A DNA stretch of 64,000 nt from positions 100,065-164,064 of the forward strand of contig NZ_WHUG01000016.1 of the NCBI RefSeq assembly GCF_009380215.1, in the 5' to 3' direction. Position numbers and translations under genes: made by a program. The notes below the pieces were generated by a model, which was not told where the DNA came from, did no database searches, and was given only the letters and a program-made list of their open reading frames with translations. Position 1 is the stretch's first letter, and every line of letters begins with the position of its first letter. This stretch comes from Rugamonas aquatica. GTDB taxonomy: Bacteria; Pseudomonadota; Gammaproteobacteria; Burkholderiales; Burkholderiaceae_D. Shown one piece after another: positions 42,561-50,511 of this stretch.

Positions 42561-43028
42561 TCAGTCCTGTATCCACGGCAGGCCGCGGAAGCGCCAGCCG
42601 TCGGCCTTGCCGCGCTGCTGTTGTGCGTCGATCTCGCCTTCAAAGCCTTCCAGCACATTGAAGATATTGCTCAAGCCGGCCTTGGCCGCCGCCTCGGCCG
42701 CCAGCGCGGAGCGCTTGCCGCTGCGGCACAGCAGCAGGGCCGGCACATCCTTGCCGCCGATCTTGCTTTCCAGTTCGCGGACAAAGCGGGGATTGCGCGT
42801 CAGCGCGGTGCCGGTGGCCCATGGCACGTGGATGCTGTCGGCGACGTGGCCGACGAACTTGCGCTCCTCGGCGGTGCGCACATCGACCAGCAGCACGCGC
42901 TGCGTGGAAAACAGCTGCCAGGCGACGCCGGGGCTGACGCCGCCGGCATACGGCAGCTGGGAAGATTGCGCCTCGGCTTTCACGGATTCCAGCTCCGCAG
43001 GCAATGCAGGCAGCACGTCAACTGGCAT
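42561..43028 (-). CDS. Rhodanese-domain sulfurtransferase of the encapsulin operon
   Basis: A 155-residue protein with one rhodanese domain: LLVDVRTAEERKFVGHV near residue 46 and the active loop LLCRSGKRS (Cys near 100). The C-terminus (GWRFRGLPWIQD) is typical for the stand-alone rhodaneses seen with family 2A encapsulins. It may take sulfane sulfur from the desulfurase or shell. It is first in the operon. Confidence 0.9.
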   Translation of the reverse strand: MPVDVLPALPAELESVKAEAQSSQLPYAGGVSPGVAWQLFSTQRVLLVDVRTAEERKFVGHVADSIHVPWATGTALTRNPRFVRELESKIGGKDVPALLLCRSGKRSALAAEAAAKAGLSNIFNVLEGFEGEIDAQQQRGKADGWRFRGLPWIQD

Positions 43029-43152
43029 AAGACTCAGACCTCATAAATGATTTGATCGGTTCAGGCTTGCGGACTTTTGATGGCGATAGACGTCAACCAG
43101 CCGCGACTCGAATATACGTTCGATGAAAATTAAACAGAACGAATAAAAACAA

Positions 43153-43164
43153 GTTCGCTAGAAC
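43153..43164. promoter_or_regulatory. GTTC-N4-GAAC palindrome upstream of the encapsulin operon
   Basis: GTTCGCTAGAAC is a 12-bp palindrome in an AT-rich stretch (43095-43175) within otherwise GC-rich DNA. A looser CGTTC...GAACG pair lies at about 43118-43142. It lies about 125 bases upstream of the rhodanese start, suitable for a promoter-region operator. The regulator is unproven. Confidence 0.4.
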
Positions 43165-43200
43165 GGAAAACAGATATGAAGGATGCGAGGGGGAGATGAT

Positions 43201-43225
43201 GCCCCGGCGCGGGGCGCGCCGGGGC
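43201..43225. terminator. GC-rich hairpin between flavodoxin gene and encapsulin operon promoter
   Basis: GCCCCGGCGC and GCGCCGGGGC form a perfect 10-bp stem with a five-base loop, 20 bases beyond the stop of the flavodoxin-like gene. No U-tract follows on either strand, so it may be a weak terminator or a 3'-end protector. Confidence 0.4.
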
Positions 43226-43245
43226 GGGTGCTGCGGGAAGAAGAA

Positions 43246-43818
43246 TCAGGCCAGGCGGGCGGCCAGTTCCGCTACCCGTTTGCCCAGCAGGCGGGCGGTT
43301 TCCAGGTCGCCGCTGCGTGGCGCTTCCTCGGCCGAAGCGTCGGACGGCGAGATCGCCAGCGCGCCGCCGAAGCCGGCGGTCCAGTTGACGTCGGACGGGC
43401 CGTGTTCTTTTTTATTCGACGGCATCACGCCGGTGCCGACCCAGATCTGGCTGTGCTGCATGGCCAGCGTCCAGAAATACTGGATCGTCGAGAACTTGTC
43501 GCCGTTGACCGAGGCCGAATTGGTGAAGCCGGCGGCGACCTTGTTCTTCCAGTTCTGGCCGAACCACGAGGCGGACGACTTGTCGGCGAACTTCTTGAAC
43601 TGCCAGGCCGGGCCGCCCATATAGGTCGGGCTGCCGTAGATGATGGCGTCGGCCTTGCCGATGGCGGCCAGCGCATCCTCGGACAGGTCGCCGTTCTGGT
43701 CGATGCGGAACACCTGCACTTCGGCGCCGGAGACGCCGGCGGCGCCCTCTTGCACGGCCTCGGCCTGTTTGACGGTGTGGCCGTAGCCGCTGAAATAGAC
43801 GATCGCAATAGTGGTCAT
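43246..43818 (-). CDS. Flavodoxin/NAD(P)H-dependent FMN oxidoreductase-like protein
   Basis: A 190-residue protein with the flavodoxin fold. The FMN phosphate loop is IVYFSGYGHTVKQAE (residues 5-19). YGSPTYMGGPAWQFKKF (near 70) resembles WrbA and related NAD(P)H:quinone reductases. ATG at 43818 follows CAGGGAA; the frame is open far upstream but passes through a terminator. It is likely an FMN-bound reductase of quinones or a redox partner. A terminator hairpin ends only about 25 bases before its start. Confidence 0.88.
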   Translation of the reverse strand: MTTIAIVYFSGYGHTVKQAEAVQEGAAGVSGAEVQVFRIDQNGDLSEDALAAIGKADAIIYGSPTYMGGPAWQFKKFADKSSASWFGQNWKNKVAAGFTNSASVNGDKFSTIQYFWTLAMQHSQIWVGTGVMPSNKKEHGPSDVNWTAGFGGALAISPSDASAEEAPRSGDLETARLLGKRVAELAARLA

Positions 43819-43843
43819 GAAATTCCCTGGAAAATGAATGAAC

Positions 43844-43866
43844 AAAAAGCCAGGCGCGCGCCTGGC
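43844..43866 (-). terminator. Intrinsic terminator just upstream of the flavodoxin-like gene
   Basis: GCCAGGCG/CGCCTGGC (43849-43866) forms an 8-bp stem with a two-base turn (slightly opened in vivo), followed on the minus strand by TTTTTGTT. It ends about 25 bases before the start codon of the gene on the same strand. No gene on this strand lies close upstream, so it may be an attenuator. Confidence 0.6.
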
Positions 43867-44136
43867 GTGGGTGATGCGCTTCGCCCCCAGATAATGAAAC
43901 GCATGCGCGACAATTGCAATAGGCTTGTTGAGAGAGGCGGTCAGCGCCGTCCCTTGAGCTCCTGCACGCGCCACGGCTGCCCCGGTGCAAGCTGCTTTCA
44001 ATCGACTCTGTCTCCCTTGGGTTCTTGCGATGAAGTGCCCGAAGCCCAGCATTAACAGATGATTAACACCTATACAAATCGCCAAGCGGCGGCGAGTGGG
44101 CTACACTGTCGATCACCTCTTTCTGCGTCCGCCTCC
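43867..44136. other. Intergenic region without recognisable gene
   Basis: This is 270 bases between the divergent flavodoxin-like and M14 genes. It should hold both promoters and the possible leader of the flavodoxin-like gene. The minus-strand frame is open through it but has no ribosome site or family resemblance. I see no clear riboswitch fold by eye. Confidence 0.4.
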
Positions 44137-45153
44137 ATGCCCGAGAAGAATCTGCCTGAACTGATCACCCTGAAACGTCTGATCGACGAAGGCGGGCGGC
44201 ATCTGGAAGTGGGCACCTCGTGCACGGTGGCGATGGACGGCCGCGAATTCCCGGTGTACTCCATCGCGCTCGGCAATCCCAGCCTGGACGTGCCGGCGCT
44301 GGGCTTCTTCGGCGGCATCCACGGCCTGGAGCGCATCGGCACCCAGGTCATCCTGTCCTTCATGGAAAGCCTGCTGGCACGGCTGCGCTGGGACAGCACG
44401 CTGCACCAGCAGCTCGAATCGATGCGGCTGGTGTTCATGCCGCTGGTGAACCCGGGCGGCATGTGGCAAGCCACGCGCTGCAACCCGCAAGGCGTGGACC
44501 TGATGCGCAACGCGCCGCTGAGCGCAGTCGACAAAGTGCCATTCATGCTGGGCGGCCAGCGCTTCAGCCACCACCTGCCCTGGTATCGCGGCCGCGCCGG
44601 AGCGCCGATGGAACCGGAGAGCCAGGCAGTATGCGAGCTGGTCGAACGCGAGCTGCTGACGCGCCAGTTCAGCATGGCGCTCGATTGCCACTCGGGCTTC
44701 GGCCTGCGCGACCGCATCTGGTTCCCGCACGCGCACACCACCGCGCCGATCCCGCACCTGGCCGACATCGGCGCGCTGGAGCAGCTGTTCAGCCAGAGCT
44801 ACCCCAACCACAACTACGTGTTCGAGCCGCAGAGCCGCCAGTACCGCACGCACGGCGACCTGTGGGACTACCTGTATTTGAACGGCACCAGCTACAGCGA
44901 GCGCGTGTTCCTGCCGCTGACGCTGGAGATGGGATCGTGGCTGTGGGTGAAAAAAAATCCGCGCCAGATCTTCGACCGCATCGCCATCTTCAACCCGACC
45001 GCCAAGCACCGCCTGCAACGGGTGCTGCGGCGCCACCTGATCTGGTTCGACTTCCTGATGCGCGCGGCCAGCAGCCACGGGCGCTGGATGCCGGAAGGGA
45101 TGGCGCGCAAGGTCCACCACCGCCGCGCGCTGGCGCAGTGGTACGACGCATGA
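44137..45153 (+). CDS. M14-type zinc carboxypeptidase/aspartoacylase-like protein
   Basis: A 338-residue metallohydrolase. Zinc ligands are visible as HGLE (His62, Glu65) and a later His185 in DCHSGFG, the M14 pattern. NPGGMWQATRCNPQGVDLMRN (106-126) provides the Asn-Arg substrate pocket. It lacks a signal peptide. Members remove C-terminal residues or deacylate amino acids; the substrate is unknown. ATG at 44137 (MPEKNL) is chosen; the frame extends to 44059 without support. Its stop overlaps the next start by four bases. Confidence 0.85.
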   Translation: MPEKNLPELITLKRLIDEGGRHLEVGTSCTVAMDGREFPVYSIALGNPSLDVPALGFFGGIHGLERIGTQVILSFMESLLARLRWDSTLHQQLESMRLVFMPLVNPGGMWQATRCNPQGVDLMRNAPLSAVDKVPFMLGGQRFSHHLPWYRGRAGAPMEPESQAVCELVERELLTRQFSMALDCHSGFGLRDRIWFPHAHTTAPIPHLADIGALEQLFSQSYPNHNYVFEPQSRQYRTHGDLWDYLYLNGTSYSERVFLPLTLEMGSWLWVKKNPRQIFDRIAIFNPTAKHRLQRVLRRHLIWFDFLMRAASSHGRWMPEGMARKVHHRRALAQWYDA

Positions 45154-45914
45154 GCAACTGGATACTGCTGCGCGGCCTGATGCGCGAGCAGCGGCATTGG
45201 GGACGCTTCCCCGGCCAGCTGGCCGCCGCGCTGCCGGATGCCGCCATCGTCACGCCCGACCTGCCGGGCAACGGCGAACGCCACGCCGTGCGCAGCGCCA
45301 CGCAAGTCGCGCAGATGGTGGAGTACTGCCGGCGCGACCTGCGCGCGCGCGGCATCGAACCGCCCTACTCGCTGCTGGCCCTGTCGCTGGGCGGCATGGC
45401 GGCGGTGGAATGGTCCAGCCGCTATCCGGACGAAGTGGAGCGCTGCGTGTTAATCAACACCAGCATGCGGCCGTACAGCCGCTTCCACCAGCGGCTGCGC
45501 TGGCAGAACTATCCATCGATCGTCAAACAGATGCTGTGCGGCGGCATGGAAAACCAGGAGCGCCTGATCCTGCGCCTGACCAGCCGCGCCGGCGACGCCG
45601 CCGAACGCGCGGGCCTGCTGCAACGCTGGCAGGACTACCAGCGCGAATATCCCGTCACGCGCGCCAACGCCCTGCGCCAGCTGTGGTCCGCCGCCCGCTT
45701 CCGCGCACCGGCGGCGCGACCGGCCGTGCCGCTGCTGGTGCTGGCCAGCGCCGGCGACCAGCTGGTCGACCACCGCTGCTCGCTGCGGCTGGCGCAGGCG
45801 TGGGATGCGCCGCTGGCGCTGCATCCCGGCGCCGGCCACGACCTGCCGCTGGATGACGGCCCGTGGGTGGCGGCGTCGGTCGCAAAATGGCTGGGTGGAG
45901 AAAAAGGGGCGTAA
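45150..45914 (+). CDS. Alpha/beta-fold hydrolase
   Basis: A 254-residue alpha/beta-hydrolase. It has an N-terminal strand with an LRGLMREQRHWG oxyanion region, the nucleophile elbow ALSLGG (Ser near residue 79), an acid in ASAGDQLVD near 198, and the final His in GAGHDLP near 230. It is translationally coupled (ATGA) to the M14 gene, so the two probably act on one substrate. Confidence 0.87.
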   Translation: MSNWILLRGLMREQRHWGRFPGQLAAALPDAAIVTPDLPGNGERHAVRSATQVAQMVEYCRRDLRARGIEPPYSLLALSLGGMAAVEWSSRYPDEVERCVLINTSMRPYSRFHQRLRWQNYPSIVKQMLCGGMENQERLILRLTSRAGDAAERAGLLQRWQDYQREYPVTRANALRQLWSAARFRAPAARPAVPLLVLASAGDQLVDHRCSLRLAQAWDAPLALHPGAGHDLPLDDGPWVAASVAKWLGGEKGA

Positions 45915-45926
45915 AATAACGCCCCT

Positions 45927-46202
45927 ATGAAAACCATCCCAGCCCTGGACTGCCGTCCGAACTGCGGCGCCTGCTGCACGGCGCCCTCCATCACCCGCCC
46001 GATCCCCGGTATGCCCGACGGCAAACCGGCGGGCGTGCGCTGCATCCAGCTGGCCGACGACATGCGCTGCAAGATCTTCGGCCGCCCCGAACGGCCAGCC
46101 TTCTGCGGCGGCCTGCAACCGTCGGCCGAGATGTGCGGCACGAGCCGCGAGTCGGCCATGCTGTGGCTGGCCGACCTGGAACGCGCCACCGCTCCCGGCT
46201 AA
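45927..46202 (+). CDS. YkgJ-family cysteine cluster protein
   Basis: A 91-residue protein with the Cys pattern C..NCGACC near the start, and further Cys near residues 39, 48, 60 and 70, as in the CxxCxxCC metal-cluster family. These bind zinc or iron-sulfur, and their roles are poorly known. It follows the hydrolase gene by 12 bases and overlaps the convergent peptidase stop by four bases. Confidence 0.88.
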   Translation: MKTIPALDCRPNCGACCTAPSITRPIPGMPDGKPAGVRCIQLADDMRCKIFGRPERPAFCGGLQPSAEMCGTSRESAMLWLADLERATAPG

Positions 46203-47821
46203 GGCCTGGTATAGCTGTAGGTCAGCGTGTAGGCGCCGCCTGAGGGCGTGGTAGCCATCGCATAGTAGTAGCCGTCGGCGGCGTTGTACGAGATCGACGG
46301 GCTCGATGTCCCGCCCGCGCTGCTCGCCACCTGCACCCAGCCGCTATCGCCGTACTGATACAGGTAGAGCTGATAACTGGTGCCCGCCTTGCCGTTCAGC
46401 TGCAAGCTGATATTGCCCGCCGCCGCCCGTATCCAGCCCGGGTTCACATTCGGTATGCTGATGCTGCCGCCTGCCGCGACGGTGCCGGTTTGCGTCACGC
46501 CGGAACCGCCGCCGCTGTACTGCGCGAACACCTTGCGCGCCGCTCCCTCGTTGACCGCATGCCAGGGGTAGCCCAGCATACGCATGCGCGAGTTTTCCGT
46601 CGGCCGGTACTTGCCGCTGGTGCAGTACTGCGCGCCCTGGAACGCACCCACCGTGCCGTTCGGATAAACGCCGGCAGGAGTCGGCACCGGCGTGCTGCCC
46701 GCGATCAGGCCGCGCCATTTGACGGTGCGCGTGCCGTTCATCGTCACATCGGGCTCGCCCGGCTCGCCATCCAGGCTGCAGGTGCCGTAGTCGTATTCGT
46801 CGGCCAGCGAGAACGCCGTATGGCCGATCTCGTGCAGCGCGATCTCGATCGACTGCGCCGCCATCGACAGCGTGGCGACCTCGCCGCCCGAACCGCCGTA
46901 ACGGGTGGAGTTGGCGACGACGATAATCACGTCACGCTCATCCGGCGCCAGCACCGAGCCGACCACGTCGTGCACCTTGTCCGTATCCACGCACAGCAGG
47001 CGGTCGATGTTGTAGCAGTTGAAGGCGGCGTCCAGCGCGGTGTCGCGGTAGATGCCCTTGTCCGGTTCATCCACGCCGGACTGCTTGCTGACCACATCCA
47101 CCCGCCGTATGTTCAAAGCGTTGCGGTTGGCCGCGAACAGCGGATCGGCCAGGAAGCCGTCGATGACCTTCTTCGCATCCGCGTGCCATTTGTCCATCTC
47201 CGCGGCGGTGTAGCCGTCGCCGATGAACACATAGTCCATGCGCGAGGCGGCCGGGCCGGTGCTGAGGATGGTGGTGGCGTTGGTGGTCGACGCCAGCGCG
47301 GCGGCACGCGCATCGCGCGAGGCGGCGGCCAGCTTGACCAGCGTGGCGCGGTCGAAGCGCGCCAGCGATGCGGGGGCGATGGTGGCAGCGGCGATGGTGG
47401 CGCTCTTGCCGCCACGCGCCGCCGCAGCCGGCACCGGCAGCACCTCGACGCTGGCGGTGGCGCTGTCGAAGGGCAGCGATACTTCGAACGTGCCGTTGGC
47501 CTGCCGCACGGTTTCGGATATATCGATGGCGCCGGTCGCCGGATTGAACGCCTCGACATGGCGCTGCTGCGCGCCAGCCACCGTGACCTCGTGCAGGATG
47601 GCGCCCTGCGCATCCCGCGCCACCACCCGCCACTGCGCGCCCGCCGCCTGGCTGCGCACGTCCGGCGTCAAGGCGAAATTGCCGATTTCAGCGTGGCGTG
47701 CGCTGAACACTGCGCCGCTGCGGCCATCGGCAAAGGCCAGGCGCAGCGAGATATTGTCGGCGCTGGCGGCGCCGGTCGCCAGCAGCGCTGCGAGCGCCGC
47801 CGAGATGCGTAACAAGGTCAT
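46199..47821 (-). CDS. Secreted M64-family zinc metallopeptidase with C-terminal PPC-like domain
   Basis: A 540-residue exported protease. It has a signal peptide (MTLLRISAALAALLATGAASA), an N-terminal beta-rich domain (about 22-150), and an IgA-peptidase M64 domain (about 185-430) with the zinc motif HEIGHTAFSLADEYD and VFIGDGYT. A C-terminal beta-sandwich of about 95 residues (from SGVTQTGTVAAGG) resembles PPC domains that are trimmed after export. GGGAG precedes the start at 47821. Substrate unknown. Confidence 0.92.
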   Translation of the reverse strand: MTLLRISAALAALLATGAASADNISLRLAFADGRSGAVFSARHAEIGNFALTPDVRSQAAGAQWRVVARDAQGAILHEVTVAGAQQRHVEAFNPATGAIDISETVRQANGTFEVSLPFDSATASVEVLPVPAAAARGGKSATIAAATIAPASLARFDRATLVKLAAASRDARAAALASTTNATTILSTGPAASRMDYVFIGDGYTAAEMDKWHADAKKVIDGFLADPLFAANRNALNIRRVDVVSKQSGVDEPDKGIYRDTALDAAFNCYNIDRLLCVDTDKVHDVVGSVLAPDERDVIIVVANSTRYGGSGGEVATLSMAAQSIEIALHEIGHTAFSLADEYDYGTCSLDGEPGEPDVTMNGTRTVKWRGLIAGSTPVPTPAGVYPNGTVGAFQGAQYCTSGKYRPTENSRMRMLGYPWHAVNEGAARKVFAQYSGGGSGVTQTGTVAAGGSISIPNVNPGWIRAAAGNISLQLNGKAGTSYQLYLYQYGDSGWVQVASSAGGTSSPSISYNAADGYYYAMATTPSGGAYTLTYSYTRP

Positions 47822-47952
47822 GGTGTCTCCCGATTTTTTTATGTGGAACACCGATTGTCACGCCGCCGCCGGCCGCGCAAATGCCGAATGCGGCGCAACT
47901 TGTACAAACCTGCTGCCGTCTTTGACGGCTGTTGCGCCGCTGCGCCGCCGGC

Positions 47953-48078
47953 TCAGCGCAGCATCACCAGCTGCGCCAGCATGCGCATCAATTCCGCCGA
48001 AAACTTGGGCGCCGGCGCCGGGCATGGCGCAGCCGGTTTGCAAACACATGGCTGAAGAACGGTCTGAATCTGGATCAT
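47953..48078 (-). CDS. Candidate 41-residue small protein
   Basis: A frame of 42 codons behind a strong GGGGGGAG ribosome site. The peptide has three Cys (PCVCK and APCP), a Pro/Ala stretch and a C-terminal amphipathic helix (SAELMRMLAQLVMLR). No family is recognised. The rest of the 409-base gap (47822-47952 and 48079-48230) shows only promoter-like AT-rich DNA before the LysR gene. Confidence 0.4.
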   Translation of the reverse strand: MIQIQTVLQPCVCKPAAPCPAPAPKFSAELMRMLAQLVMLR

Positions 48079-48230
48079 GGCTCCCCCCTGTCGAATGTGG
48101 CGCCGATATCGATAAATTCTTGCTCATGGAGTTTTATCAGCGTATGAGGTATATTTTCCTCCCGCATTCGCTCTCGATCAAACGAGTAATTTTCCATCAT
48201 TGCATAAGAAAAACTTAGCCTAATCCCGAC

Positions 48231-49127
48231 ATGAACAAACCGCTGCGCTCACTTTCCGGCCTGATCGATTTCGATTGCGCCGCCCGCTGGGGCAGTTTCA
48301 AGCTGGCCGCGCAGGAGCTGCACAAGACGCCTGCGGCGATCAGCCTGCAGGTCAAGCAGTTGGAACAGGCGGTCGGTTTCGAACTGTTCGTGCGCCATCC
48401 GCGCCACATCACGCTGACCGACAAGGGACAGGAACTGGCGACGACGGTGGCCCGCGCGCTGGGCGACCTGCGCACCAAGGTGGCGGCGCTGCAGGACGGC
48501 GACGAGGAAAAAATCCTGCGCATCTCCACCACCCACTCGCTGGCGATCAAGTGGCTGGTGCCGCGCATCCACCGCTTCACGAAGATGTATCCGGAGCTGG
48601 ACATCCGCATCGATTCCAGCGACCGCCTGGCCAACCTGGAAGACGGCAGCACCGACGCCGCGCTGCGTTTCCATCCCATCGAGGATGGCGATCCCGAACT
48701 GCTGTTCCGCGAACGGCTGGTGGCGGTCTACAGCCCGTCGTTGCTGGCGCCCGGCCAGGAGGCGTTGACGCTGGCCGACCTGCAGCGCTTCCCGCTGCTG
48801 CATGAGCACAGCAACGAGGAATGGATACAGCTGCTGCGGCAGAACAGCGCCCTCAAAGGTCAATACGATTTCTCCCGCAGTTACAGCAACTTCGCCGTGC
48901 TGGCGCAGGCGGCGCTGGCGGGACAGGGCATCAGCCTCGTTTCATATGCGATCGCCTACGAAGACTTGCGCGCCGGCGCACTGAGAAGGATAGTCTGCTT
49001 CAGCGCCCCGTACAAACGCGGCTACAAGCTGGTGGTCAGCCCAAGCAAGGAAGGCACGACCAAGATCGCGCGCCTGCGCGCCTGGCTGAAGGACGAAATC
49101 GCAGAGATGCAGCGCTCGCTGGAGTAA
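48231..49127 (+). CDS. LysR-family regulator at the edge of the glycan locus
   Basis: A 298-residue LysR protein of the GcvA/DsdC-like group with an N-terminal helix-turn-helix (FKLAAQELHKTPAAISLQVK, residues 23-42) and a PBP2 effector domain. It is convergent with the glucarate dehydratase gene (17 bases apart), so it may regulate aldarate use or be unrelated to the locus. Confidence 0.9.
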   Translation: MNKPLRSLSGLIDFDCAARWGSFKLAAQELHKTPAAISLQVKQLEQAVGFELFVRHPRHITLTDKGQELATTVARALGDLRTKVAALQDGDEEKILRISTTHSLAIKWLVPRIHRFTKMYPELDIRIDSSDRLANLEDGSTDAALRFHPIEDGDPELLFRERLVAVYSPSLLAPGQEALTLADLQRFPLLHEHSNEEWIQLLRQNSALKGQYDFSRSYSNFAVLAQAALAGQGISLVSYAIAYEDLRAGALRRIVCFSAPYKRGYKLVVSPSKEGTTKIARLRAWLKDEIAEMQRSLE

Positions 49128-49144
49128 GCGCTGCGAGGAAGATC

Positions 49145-50488
49145 TTACCGCACCAGGCAGGGACGCTTGGCGTCGAAGCTCCAGCCGGGTATCAGGAACT
49201 GCATCGCCACCGCATCGTTGCGCGCGCCCAGGCCCATGTTGAGGTAGCGCCGGTGCGCCGCCTCGACTTCGCCCATATCCAGCTCCACGCCCAGGCCCGC
49301 CTTGACCGGCACGTCGACCATGCCGCCCTTGATCTGCAGCGGCGCCTTGGTCAGCCGCTGGCCATCCTGCCAGATCCAGTGCGTATCGATGGCGGTGATC
49401 TTGCCCGGCGCGGCAGCGGCAACGTGCGTGAACATCGCCAGCGACACATCGAAATGGTTGTTCGAATGCGAGCCCCAGGTCAGCCCCCATTCATGGCACA
49501 GCTGCGCCACGCGCACCGAACCCTGCATGGTCCAGAAATGCGGATCGGCCAGTGGAATATCCACCGACTGCAACTGGATCGCGTGACCCAGTTCGCGCCA
49601 GTCGGTGGCGATCATATTGGTGGCGGTGGGCAGGCCGGTGGCGCGGCGGAATTCCGCCATCACCTCGCGGCCCGAGTAGCCGTTCTCCGCGCCGCAAGGG
49701 TCTTCGGCGTAGGCCAGCACGTGGCCCTGGTCGCGGCACAGGCGGATCGCATCCTTCAGCAGCCAGCCGCCGTTCGGATCGAGCGTCACGCGCGCGTCGG
49801 GGAAGCGTTCGGCCAGCGCGGTGACGGCTTCGATTTCATCCTCGCCGCGCAGCACGCCGCCTTTCAGCTTGAAGTCCTTGAAGCCATAGCGCTCATAGGC
49901 TGCTTCGGCCAGCGCCACCACGGCCTTGGCATCCATCGCCGGCTCATGGCGCAGACGCGACCACCGGTCCGCCGCGCCGGCGTCGCTGGCGTATGGCAGA
50001 TTTGTGCGGGTGCGGTCGCCGATGAAGAACAGATAGCCCAGCATCGGCACCTGCGCGCGCTGCTGCCCATCGCCCAGCAGTGCGGCCAGCGGCACATCCA
50101 GGTATTGGCCCAACAAGTCGAGCAGCGCGCACTCGATAGCGGTAACAGCGTGGATCGCGATACGCAGGTCGAAGGTCTGCAAACCGCGCCCGCCGCTGTC
50201 ACGGTCTGCGAAGGCAGCGCGCACCTTGTTCAGCACCGCGTTGTACTGGCCGACCGGCTGGCCGACGATCAGCTGCTGCGCGTCTTCCAGCGTGGCGCGT
50301 ATCGCTTCACCGCCGGGCACTTCGCCCACGCCCTGGTTGCCGGCACTGTCGGTCAGGATCAGCAGATTGCGGGTGAAGTAAGGTGCGTGTGCGCCGCTCA
50401 GGTTGAGCAGCATGCTATCCTGCCCCGCGACCGGAACCACGCGCATGGCGGTGACGACGGGCGTGCTGGATTGACGAGGGATGGTCAT
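49145..50488 (-). CDS. gudD: Glucarate dehydratase
   Basis: A 447-residue enolase-superfamily enzyme that dehydrates D-glucarate to 5-dehydro-4-deoxyglucarate. It shows the KxK base motif (FKLKGG, Lys207 and Lys209), metal ligands near 237 and 262-266, and the His base in SHSNNHFD (near 341), all as in GlucD. It is the last gene of the lyase-tautomerase-GH2-GH3 operon. Together with uronate dehydrogenase at 58157 it forms the oxidative route for uronic acids. Galactarate activity is also possible. Confidence 0.94.
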   Translation of the reverse strand: MTIPRQSSTPVVTAMRVVPVAGQDSMLLNLSGAHAPYFTRNLLILTDSAGNQGVGEVPGGEAIRATLEDAQQLIVGQPVGQYNAVLNKVRAAFADRDSGGRGLQTFDLRIAIHAVTAIECALLDLLGQYLDVPLAALLGDGQQRAQVPMLGYLFFIGDRTRTNLPYASDAGAADRWSRLRHEPAMDAKAVVALAEAAYERYGFKDFKLKGGVLRGEDEIEAVTALAERFPDARVTLDPNGGWLLKDAIRLCRDQGHVLAYAEDPCGAENGYSGREVMAEFRRATGLPTATNMIATDWRELGHAIQLQSVDIPLADPHFWTMQGSVRVAQLCHEWGLTWGSHSNNHFDVSLAMFTHVAAAAPGKITAIDTHWIWQDGQRLTKAPLQIKGGMVDVPVKAGLGVELDMGEVEAAHRRYLNMGLGARNDAVAMQFLIPGWSFDAKRPCLVR

Positions 50489-50511
50489 GGTTCGGTGTCC
50501 GGTGGTTCTGG

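Noticed and set aside
43246..44085. Longer 279-residue form of the flavodoxin-like protein
   Set aside because: The extension has no family match, passes through an intrinsic terminator hairpin, and an internal ATG with CAGGGAA starts exactly at the flavodoxin fold.
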